Made by a program: the position numbers and the translations under genes
The notes under the pieces: model-generated
The model's input: only the letters and a program-made list of their open reading frames with translations
Told to the model about the DNA's origin: nothing
The model's database searches: none
Origin: Owenia fusiformis
Taxonomy: Eukaryota > Annelida > Polychaeta > Sabellida > Oweniidae
Assembly: GCA_903813345.2 (NCBI GenBank)
Contig: CAIIXF020000006.1
Span: 15,690,348-15,754,347, forward strand
Length of the DNA stretch: 64,000 nt
Direction: 5' to 3'
Shown: positions 35,478-48,400 of the stretch, piece after piece
Layout: the number at the start of each line of letters is the position of its first letter
Numbering within the stretch: the stretch's first letter is position 1

Positions 35478-37435
35478 CTTATTTCCGGTTTCATAAATAT
35501 TGTTGATTTTTTCAAACTTTTATATCTGAAAAAATGTGATTATTCGTTATTCCTTGAATACAAAATCAAATCCAATGGTTTCATAAGCTGCAGTAGATAT
35601 ATCAGAAATATAATACCACTATAATGTAGCGATATAGGTGTGGGAAATACATGTAATAGTGCAAAGTATTTCAGATTTTGAGAAATATTTACCTGACCGC
35701 TCACCTGTGCGCAGTGCATCTTGGGAGTAAAAATAGTTTGGTAGATTTACTATTTCTGACAACGCCAAATGAAAAAAAAAGTATTTATAGTATATTGACA
35801 TTTGACACACATGAATCTATTCTACTATATCATTGTATTAGGAACATGTAAATTGATAAAAGTAAATCTTTTATTGCTGGATATATTCACACTTATACTT
35901 TATAACAAGAGACAGAGAGTCAGGACACATGCACTGACGGATACAAGTCATCAGGCCATAGGAAGACATGTTTAGCATCCTTTGTTTCTTAACACTATAT
36001 ATTGAATGGCCCTTGTATTGTCCTTTTTACACATACCATAGCCCATGCACATACATCTCATAGGTATAAGAATTGATCTGTTGATAAAGTTCCAATCAAC
36101 ATCTACAATTTATTTTTGAGATCTTATGTAATTTACAATTCAAACCTCAAGTGCTGAAGATGTAATATGAATGTTCAATGTCATAGGGTAAGAGGAGAGC
36201 TAATGTTGGGAAGGGGTTCACTACATAATCATGTCATTTTTGCAGCCAACCTAAAAATCCATTTTATAACTAGTGGAACTATTGTCTCTATATTTGGACT
36301 TGTAGGGGCTCCTCAGGTACATTTTGTACTCACATCTTCCTTCAACCATTGAGCTAAATGTTCATAAATAATAAGCATTTTCAGAAAAAAGGCCGACAAT
36401 TTTTTAAAAACTTAGCCCAATTTTCAATGACCCAAAAGATTTTAAATCTTTTTCCACCAAATCCCCTTGTAAACTTCTCAGAGGTCCATCCCTTACAATT
36501 AACTAAGACACTATTCTACTGGAAGTGTGGGGGTGGAGTAAAACAGGCACATAAAAATAATACACAACTCTACAAACATAAAACTAATATTACATGTCTA
36601 ACTAAACAGGATTTATTCATGAAAAAAATTCTACAGCATAACTTGAAATAATTTATTCAAATAAAATTACATACAGTTATACAATCATGATAATATAATT
36701 GGGATAATAATCTAAACGTTTAGACAAAAAAGAAAACACACCATTTAAATTTACTACAAACTCGTGTACACACAATGAGATTTATTTCAAAATTGAGCCG
36801 GGCACAGGAAAATGGGTCTTATCACAGATTTTTGGAATATTTTGATTTTCTTGTTTATCTGAAAAAGCACAAAGAGATCTTTCAAATGACCCATGGTGTC
36901 TTAACAATTTTCCTTGCTGATATAGACCAAAAAGATGGAATTTAGTACATTTTCTCTTAATCTTGGGTACATTTTTGTTTCTGAAGCGAAATTTAAATTT
37001 TTCATTTTTACCTTTGCATGTTGGAAAATAACACTGATAAATTGACTTGTTTGGAAAAATATCCAGAGAGTTTCAATTACTATGGTCAAAGTGTCCACAT
37101 ATATTTTATTCAGTTGTGTGTCAACATTTAGACCACACTGATAAATCGAGAGAGTTTCAAATTGTGTGGACATAAAAATACTTATTTCCCATCCTGCTCT
37201 CAACCCATAACCAAAGACAGATTTATGGGGCTAACCAGAGCACAATGTATTTTATCCCTTATATTCTGACCTAGGATATTATTTTCTAAAGCATAGCCAA
37301 GCCCTTGGAATGAACCTGATACTATTAGAGTCACATTTTTTGTATTTAATATTGTTTTCCATCTTTACATACTATACCACATAATGATCAAAGAATACAG
37401 CACAAAATTTGAAACATATAATTTGATCAAAAAAT
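35478..37435. other. Upstream of Ly6 paralog 2, no gene seen
   Basis: No coding exon recognised. The open frame at 36358-36651 is Lys/Phe/Asn-rich and has no splice context or family resemblance. A promoter is expected just above 35477, but no clear TATA or initiator could be singled out. Confidence 0.4.
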
Positions 37436-38430
37436 AAATGAAGGACCCACGGTCCTGTGCTCACACAGTTTGGAACCTTCAGAGGAATTTATATCCTGAC
37501 TTTCAAACAAAAATATTGATTTGGATTTGTAGTCTCAAACTTTGAGAAACTTAGATAGCATAGTTTTGTGACCTAGTTTGATGACCTTTGACCTTGAAAA
37601 TTTTACTTATTCAGAGCTCAGTAAGGTCTTTTGTGATAAAGCTGACCCAAATTTACATCCAAAAATCAATTTGAAAAATCAACTTTTTTGACCTTTCGAA
37701 GGTCACTGAAGGTCAAGTAAAGGTCAAATCCTAACACTAATGTCAGATTTGAACTCCTGGCAACTTGTAGATGATTTTCAAAAAAAAATTTGGTCAAATT
37801 GAAGCAAGTTGAAAAACAACTTATTTTTACTGTTTTTTGACGTCAAATATCTCAAAAACGGTAAAAATTTGATGTTGACATATATCGAGAAATATGTAGG
37901 GAATGCTTAAATCTATTAGTGATGTAATTTATTGCAGGAAATGATCAAGTATAAGGCAAACTTTAAGAATCTTGTCAATCACAAAACCTGCCATTGACTT
38001 TATACATGAGAAAGTTTCCTGAAAATGACTAAGTCCTACTTTTTTTCAAATTTTATAGAGTAAACACCAAAAACCGTAATTCCAAGAGCTTTGAAATCTT
38101 CAGAGGACATAAGTTGCATATACACCAACTACTAAAAGTTATTTGAAAGTTCTACTTCAACAAAGTGTCTAGTATTTACAGAAAATTTGACTTTTTGACG
38201 TCAAAATCCGCAATTTCTCGGAAACCGGGCGAACTTGGGAAATGGCGATGATAGGTCAAATAGGCATTATGGATATGCATAAAATGAATGTGGATATGAC
38301 TCAATCCGAATAGCAGTTTTAATTTGTGCGGCCAATGTTGACGGACGGACGGACGGACGGACCAACGGACGGACGGACGGACAGACGGACGGACGCCTGG
38401 TCAATCCCATAGGCTCACTGTGTGAGCCAA
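37436..38430 (+). repeat. Dispersed element ending in GGAC simple repeat
   Basis: GTGCTCACACAGTTT near the left (37460) mirrors CTCACTGTGTGAGCC near the right (38410). The body is made of loosely repeated TGACCTT and GGTCAAA phrases. A GGAC tetranucleotide tract fills 38337-38396 close to the right end. Similar GGAC tracts close the arrays at about 45860-45900 and 19079-19120. Confidence 0.5.
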
Positions 38431-39426
38431 AAATCACAGTTTAATACAAAGTTCCCCAGGCTGGTCAACTTAAGAATAATGATCCCTGTCTATTAATTTA
38501 ATATAAGGACTCGTTCTTGGAACTGTGCCAGATTGATTTCCTAAATTTCAATTTACATGAAAAAATTAAGCCTTAGAAGTCCATTCAACAATCCAGTGAG
38601 ATTCCTTTTAATTTTGAACAACAAAACCAGGTCTGTGACACCTCATCCTCTTGTTTTGTTAGTTCTAACCAAATAAATAACTGTTTCCCCACTTTTTGAT
38701 TTAAATACAAGATGAATATTTATGGGTGGCCAACTACACCTGGGAGGAGGTGACATTACCGTTATACCCTCATTTACTAACGAGAGTAACTACTAACAAC
38801 CTACATGAATTCAATTTTTTGGAACACCACATGTATTGGGTACTGTCAATCAACAGTCCCACAATTTCCTCCATATGAGCTAGAATATTGCATAATGTCA
38901 TTTTTTGTTCATCCAGTACTTTCCACATTTCTGACCTAGAATATTCTGTACATGTTCACGCTGAACAATGACACTTTCAACAGTGACACATCCAACAGTG
39001 CCATATTCAACATTAAAACATCTATCATTGACACATTCATCATTTTCTTTTCACCCATTAATAATATATATCCTTCAGCATCCTCATTCTCATACTACCT
39101 ACCTCTCAAGAGGTAGGTACTGTATTCCAACATTTCTGCCTCTCTAGTCTACATTCACATAGTTTATAGCCCACTTGAATTTTACATTGCAGAAATTATC
39201 AAGAGGCACTGTAGATAGAGGAAACAGATTAATTCTACAATTTCTGTCTATATAATACTCTGTGCTAATGCTATACACCAGCGAAAAGTCACATCTTTCA
39301 ACTTGACAAGGGAAAGTCAGATTTTTATTTTCCGAAAGTGATGGCAATATTTTGTTCATCGATGTCCTCGACATATCATCAATTGAGTGTAGATTGTTGG
39401 ACACTGAGGGGCTAAGTGAACTGGTC
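38431..39426. other. 3' flank of the RING gene, candidate poly(A) signal
   Basis: Presumed 3' UTR and downstream sequence of the minus-strand RING gene. A minus-strand AATAAA lies at 39324-39329, about 100 bp past the stop codon. The open frame at 39144-39497 is in a different frame from the real last exon and is not coding. Confidence 0.45.
39324..39329 (-). promoter_or_regulatory. Candidate polyadenylation signal of the RING gene
   Basis: AATAAA on the minus strand, about 100 nt downstream of the TGA at 39427-39429. It is the first such hexamer seen after the stop. Position is plausible, but AATAAA is frequent in AT-rich DNA. Confidence 0.45.
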
Positions 39427-42400
39427 TCATAACCGGATCTCCACTCTGCACACTGGACACGTGGGGTTCCCCTGAAAAATAAAATTGACCAGTTCAATTT
39501 AAATAAGCAACATGCAACTGAAATACCCTTTTCATAATTCTTAAATTAGAATGTCCAGATATGCATCTCCAAATCATATTACAACAAATATTCTCAAATT
39601 CAGAATTTTAATTGAAGCTAGTGGTTTCCCTTTTATGCTGCACATGATGATATCAATAAATATGGGTAGTTCAATTTGGTAAATTATCAGTAATTTTGAT
39701 AATACAAAGTTTAGTATGGTTTTTATTCAAGTCAACAAGTCAGAATTAGTACAAATATAACAAGGGCCAAGGCGGACTTCAACAAAATATTCTAGCATCT
39801 GAACCCAAATCCACTGATTTATATGCGTATAACAGCTTAGAAACATTGAACTTTAATATGTATTTTAGAGATTATGTACCAATTTAGCAATTAAAATGAA
39901 GTTAATAAGTAGATAAGACAAATTGAGGATAAAACTGATTGCTACATTAGTCCACTTATCATTACACGAATCATGGAACTTTTTCAAACATCTTCACTTT
40001 CACCTGTATTATAGAGATATATCATTAAACAATTCTATTTATTTAATTAACAAGTAAACAAAGTTGAGGAGATTGGGCAAAATGAGAATAAAACTGATCA
40101 TCACCTTAATCCACTGATCAATACACGAATCATGGAATTCATGGAAGCATGGCAGTATTCGTATATTTTGATTTTCCTCATATTCACACATGCAAACATT
40201 GCACTCTGCCTCGGGGTCTCTGGCATCAGCAGCTACATATTTTTTTACAGGAAGGAGGTTGATTTGGTGAGTTGTAAGACCTTTAGGCCTGGCGTCTCCT
40301 ATCATATCACCAAGCTCTAACAACACCTGGAGCAAATCAGAAAAAAATATTGAAAATACATGTACATGTATTTTGAAGCTTTCATTTTCTTATTTAATTT
40401 GTATGTATAGACTTGCTTTAAGCTCTTCTGACCTTTTCTTCACAACACTCATCTCCATATTCATGACCCAGACAATACAGACAATATCTCTTTAAAATTG
40501 CTTAAAGAACCTAATACTATAAGTTATTCTGTCTCGATATTCTGTATTGGCACTCGACTTCGTCTCGTTCCAATACAGAATTTCTCGAGCAGAATATATC
40601 CTGTATTGCACTTCAAATCATTCAATAACGTTTTTATCGTGTGATCCTCTGTATTGGTACTGAGTTTATCCCCTCCGTACCAATATTTTCTGTATTGCGA
40701 CGGAGATGATCAACAGGGACAATCTCAGTAGCAATACAGATTGGTACAGCACAAGAACTGACCAATCACAGGGCTTCATTTTACAGATCATATGATAATA
40801 AAAGTTATACTATGGAAGACTAGTTTTCATAAAAAACAGTGAAAGCAGTGAAAGTTCAAAATAACGAAATAATGATTGAACATTATAGTCTGGAAAGTAC
40901 TTGAGTAAAAGCTGTACAGGATCTAAAACACATTTTCAACCTTGAGAAAAGCCTGAGCATTTTAATGGTTGTCCTTAGACTCTCCAATGATGTACATTGA
41001 TTGCTTAGTCTTACCTGGTAATCATCACCAGGCACAGCTGCATTCCTACGACCTCTACGACCCCTGGCTCGACCTCCAACCCTTGGCCTGTTTGGCTAAA
41101 ATATATGAATGATGAAAATAAATATTTCACTATTGACATCAATCTATTTTTTGACATTATTATTTTGTACATTTGTTTTCACACAGGCCAGTCAGGAAGT
41201 AAGGAGAGAGATTTTATACTTTGAAAATGAAATTGCTATATTGTAAATGGCATAATGACAACATACATTATGGACATCAACTTTCATATTCTCAGGTTTC
41301 ATAGTCTCATAGTGTTTAAGTCATGGTAATATGAATCAGAAGAATGAAGTATCGTTTTTATTAATTAGCTGTAGAATACATTAAAATTAAGCATTTAATT
41401 TGTATACTGTTTTTAGATTTCAATGTAAATGAAAAAAGTCCATGCTTCAACAGACTGCTACATGTACATACAAAGTTTATTCCAGTCAAGATCATTAATA
41501 GAAGTTTTAACATGTTTAACATGTTTTAAAAGTATATCAGAACATACTTGTATACGATTTGCCTGTAATACAAGTGATTACTATGGTGCTTGCAGTACAT
41601 TTTTATAACTTCTATATGGTGAGTCACATTTTTCATGACCATGTGGCGAGTCATGATTTATATGTGGTGAGTCATGATCTTTATGTGGTGAGTCATTTAC
41701 TTACCCTATTCAAAAATGTTAAGACACCAAGATCAATTTGGGGATCCATATCCATCATAGCCTGCATTCCGTGTACCATTCCCATCCCCATACCTGCTGT
41801 GTCATTCATGAAGCCCATATTATGTGGAAGCCCAGGGAGCCCCGGAGCACCAAGGTTAATAGCCTAGAAATTCAAAGTAAAGAACAATAAACAGGTTGTG
41901 TTTTTTTTGAGATAATAAAAAAACATTGTCATTTAAATGGGGTAATGTTATAACACCACACGTTTAAAAGTAGAGGGACTAACCCAGAAAAAAACTGAAA
42001 ACAGTGACTCCATGTAGTGGCAAATCCCATTAAACAAAACATCTAATAACTGGCCATTCTGAATTGAGTGGTCATATTGAAAAAAATTTCTCCATTAGAG
42101 GTCCTATACCCATAAGGCATCAGTCTATTTGAACCAAATATGACATATGGTATGTGAGTTTTCACTTGGAAAGAAAAACTAACGAAAACTAACTAACTAT
42201 ATCTGTACTTGAACGTTGTTCAGTGTGATAATAACTCAAACCGACATATGAAGTAGGAAGGTCTACCCACCCTGTGTACCTGCCACTGGTCATCTGTCAT
42301 TGCTCCAATCCTTTGTAGCATGTTTACATCATGGTCTAGGTTTTGCACTGGAAACACAATAAAGTTAAAAAAAAAGGCATTAACATGCAAAATGTCACTA

Positions 42401-45400
42401 CCTGCCATTTGTTACAGATGCCAAACACTGAACACCAACTGCCGTCAAAAAAAGTTTGAGACTATAATAAAATGTTACCAATTCAGGTGGTAACATGAAA
42501 ATTAACAGAAACCAGAACGTACTTAATCCAAGCATCAATTTCCTTCAACACTATAAGGTCTGCCAACTAGCATGAGGTAATGGGTACTAGGTAGTATTAT
42601 ATATAGCTATTACCACACCACTACATATGGGCCATCTCGTAATTTTAAGCAGCTACTATATTTGCTTCTTATAATACTTGAATAATATTGTAGAGTTGAT
42701 TCTTCTTATTTTACCACACTTTTTAAAACAGATTACCAAAGGATCTACTTACAAAATGCTATCCGTTCTGCCTCACCTAGAGGTGGTTCAACTACTCTGG
42801 CTTGTCTTGGCCTCCGTACACGTGGGTGGGGGCCGGTTGTAGTCCTGGTACGCCCCACCCTCACAGGTGGCTGGGTAGGACTCCTGACTGATGTAGTCCT
42901 CGATGCCCTAAACACATATAATAAACATTGCCATTCTTTCAACTTTAATATAATCATTTCACTTTTTTTTAATAGTATAACACATAAATATTTTGAAATA
43001 AGACTACCAACAGACTTATTGCATGTACATATTGCCATCTTTTCAAAATTCCCTTGAATTTGGTTATTTGCCTGTTTGTTTCCTAGGTAGCTTACATTGT
43101 CAATTAAACTTTATCACAAGACTGTTCATTCAATTTCACCCCACTTTTGACTCGATAGCATTCAAGTCAAATTATCTAATAATTAAAACCTGAAATGGCT
43201 GCATGTTGCACCCTAGAGGGCTAAATAGAACTAAATATTACTATAACTAACCGTGTCCTTGTGCCTGTAGAGCGAACTGGCCTCACAGGGGACCTGGAAT
43301 TTAAACCAGGGGGTGCAGTTGGCAATGGAGGTACACCAACATCTATGTCTTCAGACCCAGAGTATGCTGGGATACCTGGTGGCTCCCATAGAGGCATTGT
43401 AGTTTCTGAACTGAATGCTGGGATACCTGGGGCATTGTGTTCTGCTTGACGATGATTGGATAAAAATGCTGCATATTCATTATCCATCTCAGCCTAAAAT
43501 AAAATACAATTTCCATCTCAGTTGAAGCCTACAGAGCCTAAGTCACATTTGTGGTCTAACGACGGCCATAGCTTCACAAAATCGATATTTAAAATCTACA
43601 TCGTATCGCTTATCCCTATATCTTATACTGCATATTTCTCTCAATTTTGGGAAGCTACAGATACTGTACGACCACTGTAGATCAAATGTTACTGAGGCAT
43701 AAGTCTCACATCAAGCCCTAGGATGCTCACTCTCATATTAAGATACACACCTTCTAAATAGGAGAGCTTGATACAAGACTATAAACACAATGAGTAGGCT
43801 TGACAAAAATACTTGTCGGTGGCATTCTTTCGTCTTCACATGACACAGAAAAGTTCATAGAAATATTTAGATTGACTACAACTTATCTTTTGATGCTAAC
43901 TAACATTTCTTTTACCTGAAGACGTCTTGCCATGGTTTCATCATCTTCTATTTGCTGAACTCTCTGTACTGCATCTCCTGGTGAATCTACATCATATAAA
44001 AAACAACATACATGTTATATTGCAAATATTTAGGTTATGGAAAAAGCATTTTCAGAGAAGCCATTCAAATACAGTTAAGCAAAACCACACTGGAATAGCC
44101 TGACAACGGTAAAGTCAGATACCGTTGTCACAAATGGCGGACATAACTGTCGCTTCAATTAGATTTTTATGAACTGTATGTTTAATAGAGCACCTAAACT
44201 AAATTCCTTTGGAATAACAATCAATCAAAGTGTCTTTTTACTCATTGTGCAGTTAATAATTCCCTACTTATATTCCTAAAGAGATTTTTTTGATTACTAG
44301 ACAACCAGCCAAGAATGGCACATTCAGCACCTCTCTTTAAGAAGTACAACATTTTACCTGTAAACCAGGTGTATGAATTTAATGTTTCAAATTTTGTCTA
44401 TCGTTGTATTTACCAGGAACCTGTTTATTTCAAACTATATAATGATTATTTTAATCAAAATTAATATTTTCACAATTATCCTACTAGAAGAAGTCATGAT
44501 TTACATGTTAGGGCTTACAAAACAAAAATAGGGTTATATTTAATCAAAGTACAGGGTCCAAGAATCTGGATTTTTGCCTTCTTTACTTCAATTTAAAATG
44601 ACTAGAAAGAAAAACTTAATTGTTAAAATATAATTCTATACTATCACCTCATCTACCTTTCCATCCATACATTTTCCTAAACCAAAATAGAGTTAACACA
44701 TATTGGCAGCCACAACCCACCACCACTGGCCATAAGTTAGATGCATACATATGCTATCAATATGTATAGTTATTATTGAATTTTCATTTTTGTCACTAAA
44801 ACAACTTCATACACTTGTTAAAGTGTCAGTTGATGTATAATTTATGTATCATAGTTTGACAATAAAGTTATGTAACTAACTAAAACTAAAGTAAACCAGA
44901 ACAACGGCAATGCCAAAGCGTAGCGAATCCCATCGAACAGAAATGGCTGGCATTTTTACAAACAAAATATATAGCAAATATCGTAAAATAACATCCATAA
45001 GAAAGGCCACCATTTTCAAAATAGTTGTCATCAGAAGAAGTAATATGCTTTTAAGTATCCACATATTCAAAAAATCGCACACACATACATGTAAATGCTG
45101 GTCATTTTTTAAAATGGCCACCTACTACCCAAAATGTCATAAGACAGTATGCAATCCTTACGAGTATTCACATATCAAATATGAACAAAATCGCTCTATT
45201 ACTTTTTGAAGTATTATAAAAAATGTAAAATAACACACATAAAAATGGTGCGACTACTCCCCAAAATTTTATTAGACAATGTGCCATGCAAGGTTCATAA
45301 GTATTCACATACCAAATATGAACAAAATGTCATTAGACAGTGTGCCATGCTTATAGTATCCACATATAAAATATGAACAAAATCGCTCTACTACTTTTTG

Positions 45401-48400
45401 AGTTATAGTAAAAAATGTAAAATATCACAGGTAAAAATGGCGGCCATTTTTCAAAATGGCCACCTACTACCCAAAATATCATTAGACATTGGGCCATGCT
45501 TAAAGTATTCACATACCAAATATGAACAAAACCGCTCTACTACTTTTCAAGTTACAGCAAAAATCGTAAAATGACGTGCAAAGGCAGCCATTTTTCAAGA
45601 TGGCTGACATGTATTTTTTCTGTATTTACATTTCTAGCTTAATCAATGTCCTATATAACTTTTTTACATTGAAAACATATTGCTATTACAGTTTTATATG
45701 CAGTACCTAAATTACTGTAAAACCGGCACTAAAATGGCCGCCATTTTTAAATGAGCGGCCATTTTGAAAATCAGTTTTCGAGCAGAACTCCTATCCCCAT
45801 TGGGTATATGTGTACAAAATATGAACAAAATCGGGCCAACGGTATTTGAGTTATTGCCCGGACAGACGGACGTACGGATGGACGGACGAACGGACGGAGG
45901 CGTTCCCTATATCCCTTCGAACTTCGTTTGATGGGATAATAATGTTCTACCATCAAAATAAAGTCTTTAATTTAACCCATCAAAATGAGATACGGGACAA
46001 CAGACACTGTATTACCATATGCCATTGTCTTTGTAAATTATTTCAATTTCAGATTGCGACCCAATTTGATCGAAATTGGAATTTCATTTGATACATCATC
46101 ACAAGAGCTTAGTACATGCACAGAATTAGCGACGATAGAATCCCATGTATTGAGAACCAAGTGATTTAACAGTTGAAGCGACGGATATGTCCGCCATTTG
46201 TGACAACGGTATCTGACTTTACCGTTGTCAGGCTATTCGGGCTACTAAGGAACATGTTTTTAAACCATTAAATGGTATCAAAAACACACCATGATGATTA
46301 ATTTTCTGATGACTTTGGATAGTTCATCATATGAAACATGCAGTGATTTCCTGATAGGTGTCATTTTAGAGAATCATATTTAAAACAATATGTTATCTCG
46401 GCAAATCTTAAATGTTTCTTAGTCAGAAAATAAGAATGAGCAACTCGAGATAACGCTGTTTTGGTGACAGAAGTCTCATACCTGCCATTCGTCCTGGAGA
46501 TCCTTCAGCATCCCTATGTCTTGGAGAACTATTATGATTCGTTAACCAATTTCCCGGTCCATCAATAAAGTCAATAATCTCAATGCTGTTACTACGACGA
46601 TCACCCCTCCTAGTGATTGGATTGGACGATTTCGTTGGTTCAAGAGATGGAGAGGATCTGGCTACTTGAGATCTCTCAGAAGTCATTGTTGTCAAGGATG
46701 TTGTAGCAGATGACGATGCAGTTTCCCGTTTTTTGCGCTTTCTCGGAGGACCAGATATGATTGGCATAGGGGAATTATTTGCTGATTGTAAGTTTTTACT
46801 ACAATGTTTTGAATTGCCTTTGGTATTATATGCGGGGAAACTATCAGTCAGCATATCTTCAAGACCTTGAAGGCTTGTATTAAGTGTGGCTACAGTGGCT
46901 GAGCTACTTGGGGGCCTGTGTGATCTATGTGGTGAGTCATTACTTCTATATGGTGAGTCATGGTTTCTCTGATTATGTGGTGAGTCATGCTTTCTTTGTG
47001 GTGAGCTATGGCTTCTAATTGGACTCAAGTCATCTAAGAAACTAAACATATCACTAGAACTGTTTGCTTCTGAAGTAGTAATAGGTGAATCCATCACTTG
47101 GTTCCCATATATTCTACCATTTCTCATACAGTTAGGCGAATGGCTATTTGATTTCACACTACTCTGATTGCTTTTGCCATTTTTTGACCCCTTTGTATTG
47201 TTTTTCAATACAGTACTTCGAAAAAGATCACCATTGTGCTTCACCAGCCTTTTCTTTTTCACATTTTTATCAAACATATCATCTAAGTTATCACTATCAT
47301 TAGTTTCTTCTTGAGATGTCACTTTGTATTTGTTTTTAACCTTTGATTTCTCATTTACATTACCCAAATCAGCAAGATTAAAAAAATCATCACTACTACA
47401 GTCATCATCATCAAGGGGTCCTCTGAGTGGCTTACTCAAAGTGTCTTTATGAGCTGCACATGTTGCTGTTGATGAAACAGTCCCATTATCACGTGTTGAG
47501 AGTTTATTCTTAAATTTAGAAGTCTTTTTCTTGGACATTTCTTTATTTTTCTCTGCAAAGAAGCAACCAATGGATCAATATATAAATACAATGTAGTAAC
47601 ATTTTAATAAATTTTAAATGACATAAAATATTTAATGTTTCTAAGCAGCCATTGTCTCAATTTTGGGGATGCTAATTTGTCAAATTGTTTTAAGTTGTAT
47701 TTTACTTTACAACTGACATTTAATCAAGAGAAATAATTAATAAAAAATATGTGATATTGTTTCATCTATTTTTGAGGTGAGTTTAGGTTGCCTAGTTGTA
47801 GATTGGTTTTGTTTATTGTAGACTGTAATGACCAACATAATAAATGGATACGACATCATGATCAGAGAGTACTTTTCGAGAGTTCCATATTTTGGTCACC
47901 CTGTATAAATTTTGACAAGAACCTACTTGGTGATATTTTCTGCATGAAGGCCTCAAAACCATCAGAATCGTCTGAATCGGTATGCATATAAAACTGATCT
48001 GTAATCTTAGGCTTGATTGATTTTAACCTACTGGACAATGTTTGTGGTGTTGTATTGTTTTGCACTTTTCCGTTGACTGGTAAATCATTGTCTATCTGTT
48101 GTAGAATTTTACTTGTTGGGTCATACTCATCTGTATCACTATCAGATACCAGCTTGATCGCATTTTTCTTATGTTGTACATTTTTCAATGTATTTAAAGC
48201 AGCCTTTGAAAATGTTGATGATTTAGATACAGTTTTTGTCTTTTTCGTTGGTTTCCTGACTGTCTTCAAACTAAAAAATATACAAAAGTGAAAACATAAC
48301 TCAAAAGTAACTAATATTCATTGCCATACTAAAGATTCCAAGACCAACGAAACATTCAATTTTTCTTATCTATAGGGGGCATAAGGACTCAAAAAGATAC

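Larger units (their letters stand above)
44093..46238. mobile_element. 2.1-kb composite TIR element in RING gene intron
   Basis: GAATAGCCTGACAACGGTAA at the left is mirrored at the right by TTACCGTTGTCAGGCTATTC. The TIR runs about 65-70 bp with very few differences (through CAAATGGCGGACATA and GTCGCTTCAA). Each TIR carries its own small palindrome, ACAACGGTA and TACCGTTGT around AAGTCAGA. Inside are a LINE 3' fragment (44315-44596) and a GCCATTTT-type array (44893-45945). It sits in the intron between exons 46482-47552 and 43916-43986. Flanking duplications were not clear. Confidence 0.8.

Noticed and set aside
36358-36651. 97-residue open frame
   Set aside because: Low-complexity AT-driven composition, no motif, no splice sites fitting neighbours.
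39144-39497. 117-residue open frame overlapping the last RING exon
   Set aside because: The true last exon (39427-39471) uses another frame that completes the RING with C-P-V-C; the long frame has no such motif.
42271-42347. Alternative donor CAG|GTACAC nine bases earlier in the same exon
   Set aside because: It is in frame too, but AGG|GTGGGT has the stronger +5 G; kept as an uncertainty rather than the main model.
43261-43449. Plus-strand open frame antisense to RING exon 43252-43493
   Set aside because: Shadow of the minus-strand exon, whose splice sites and phases fit the neighbours.
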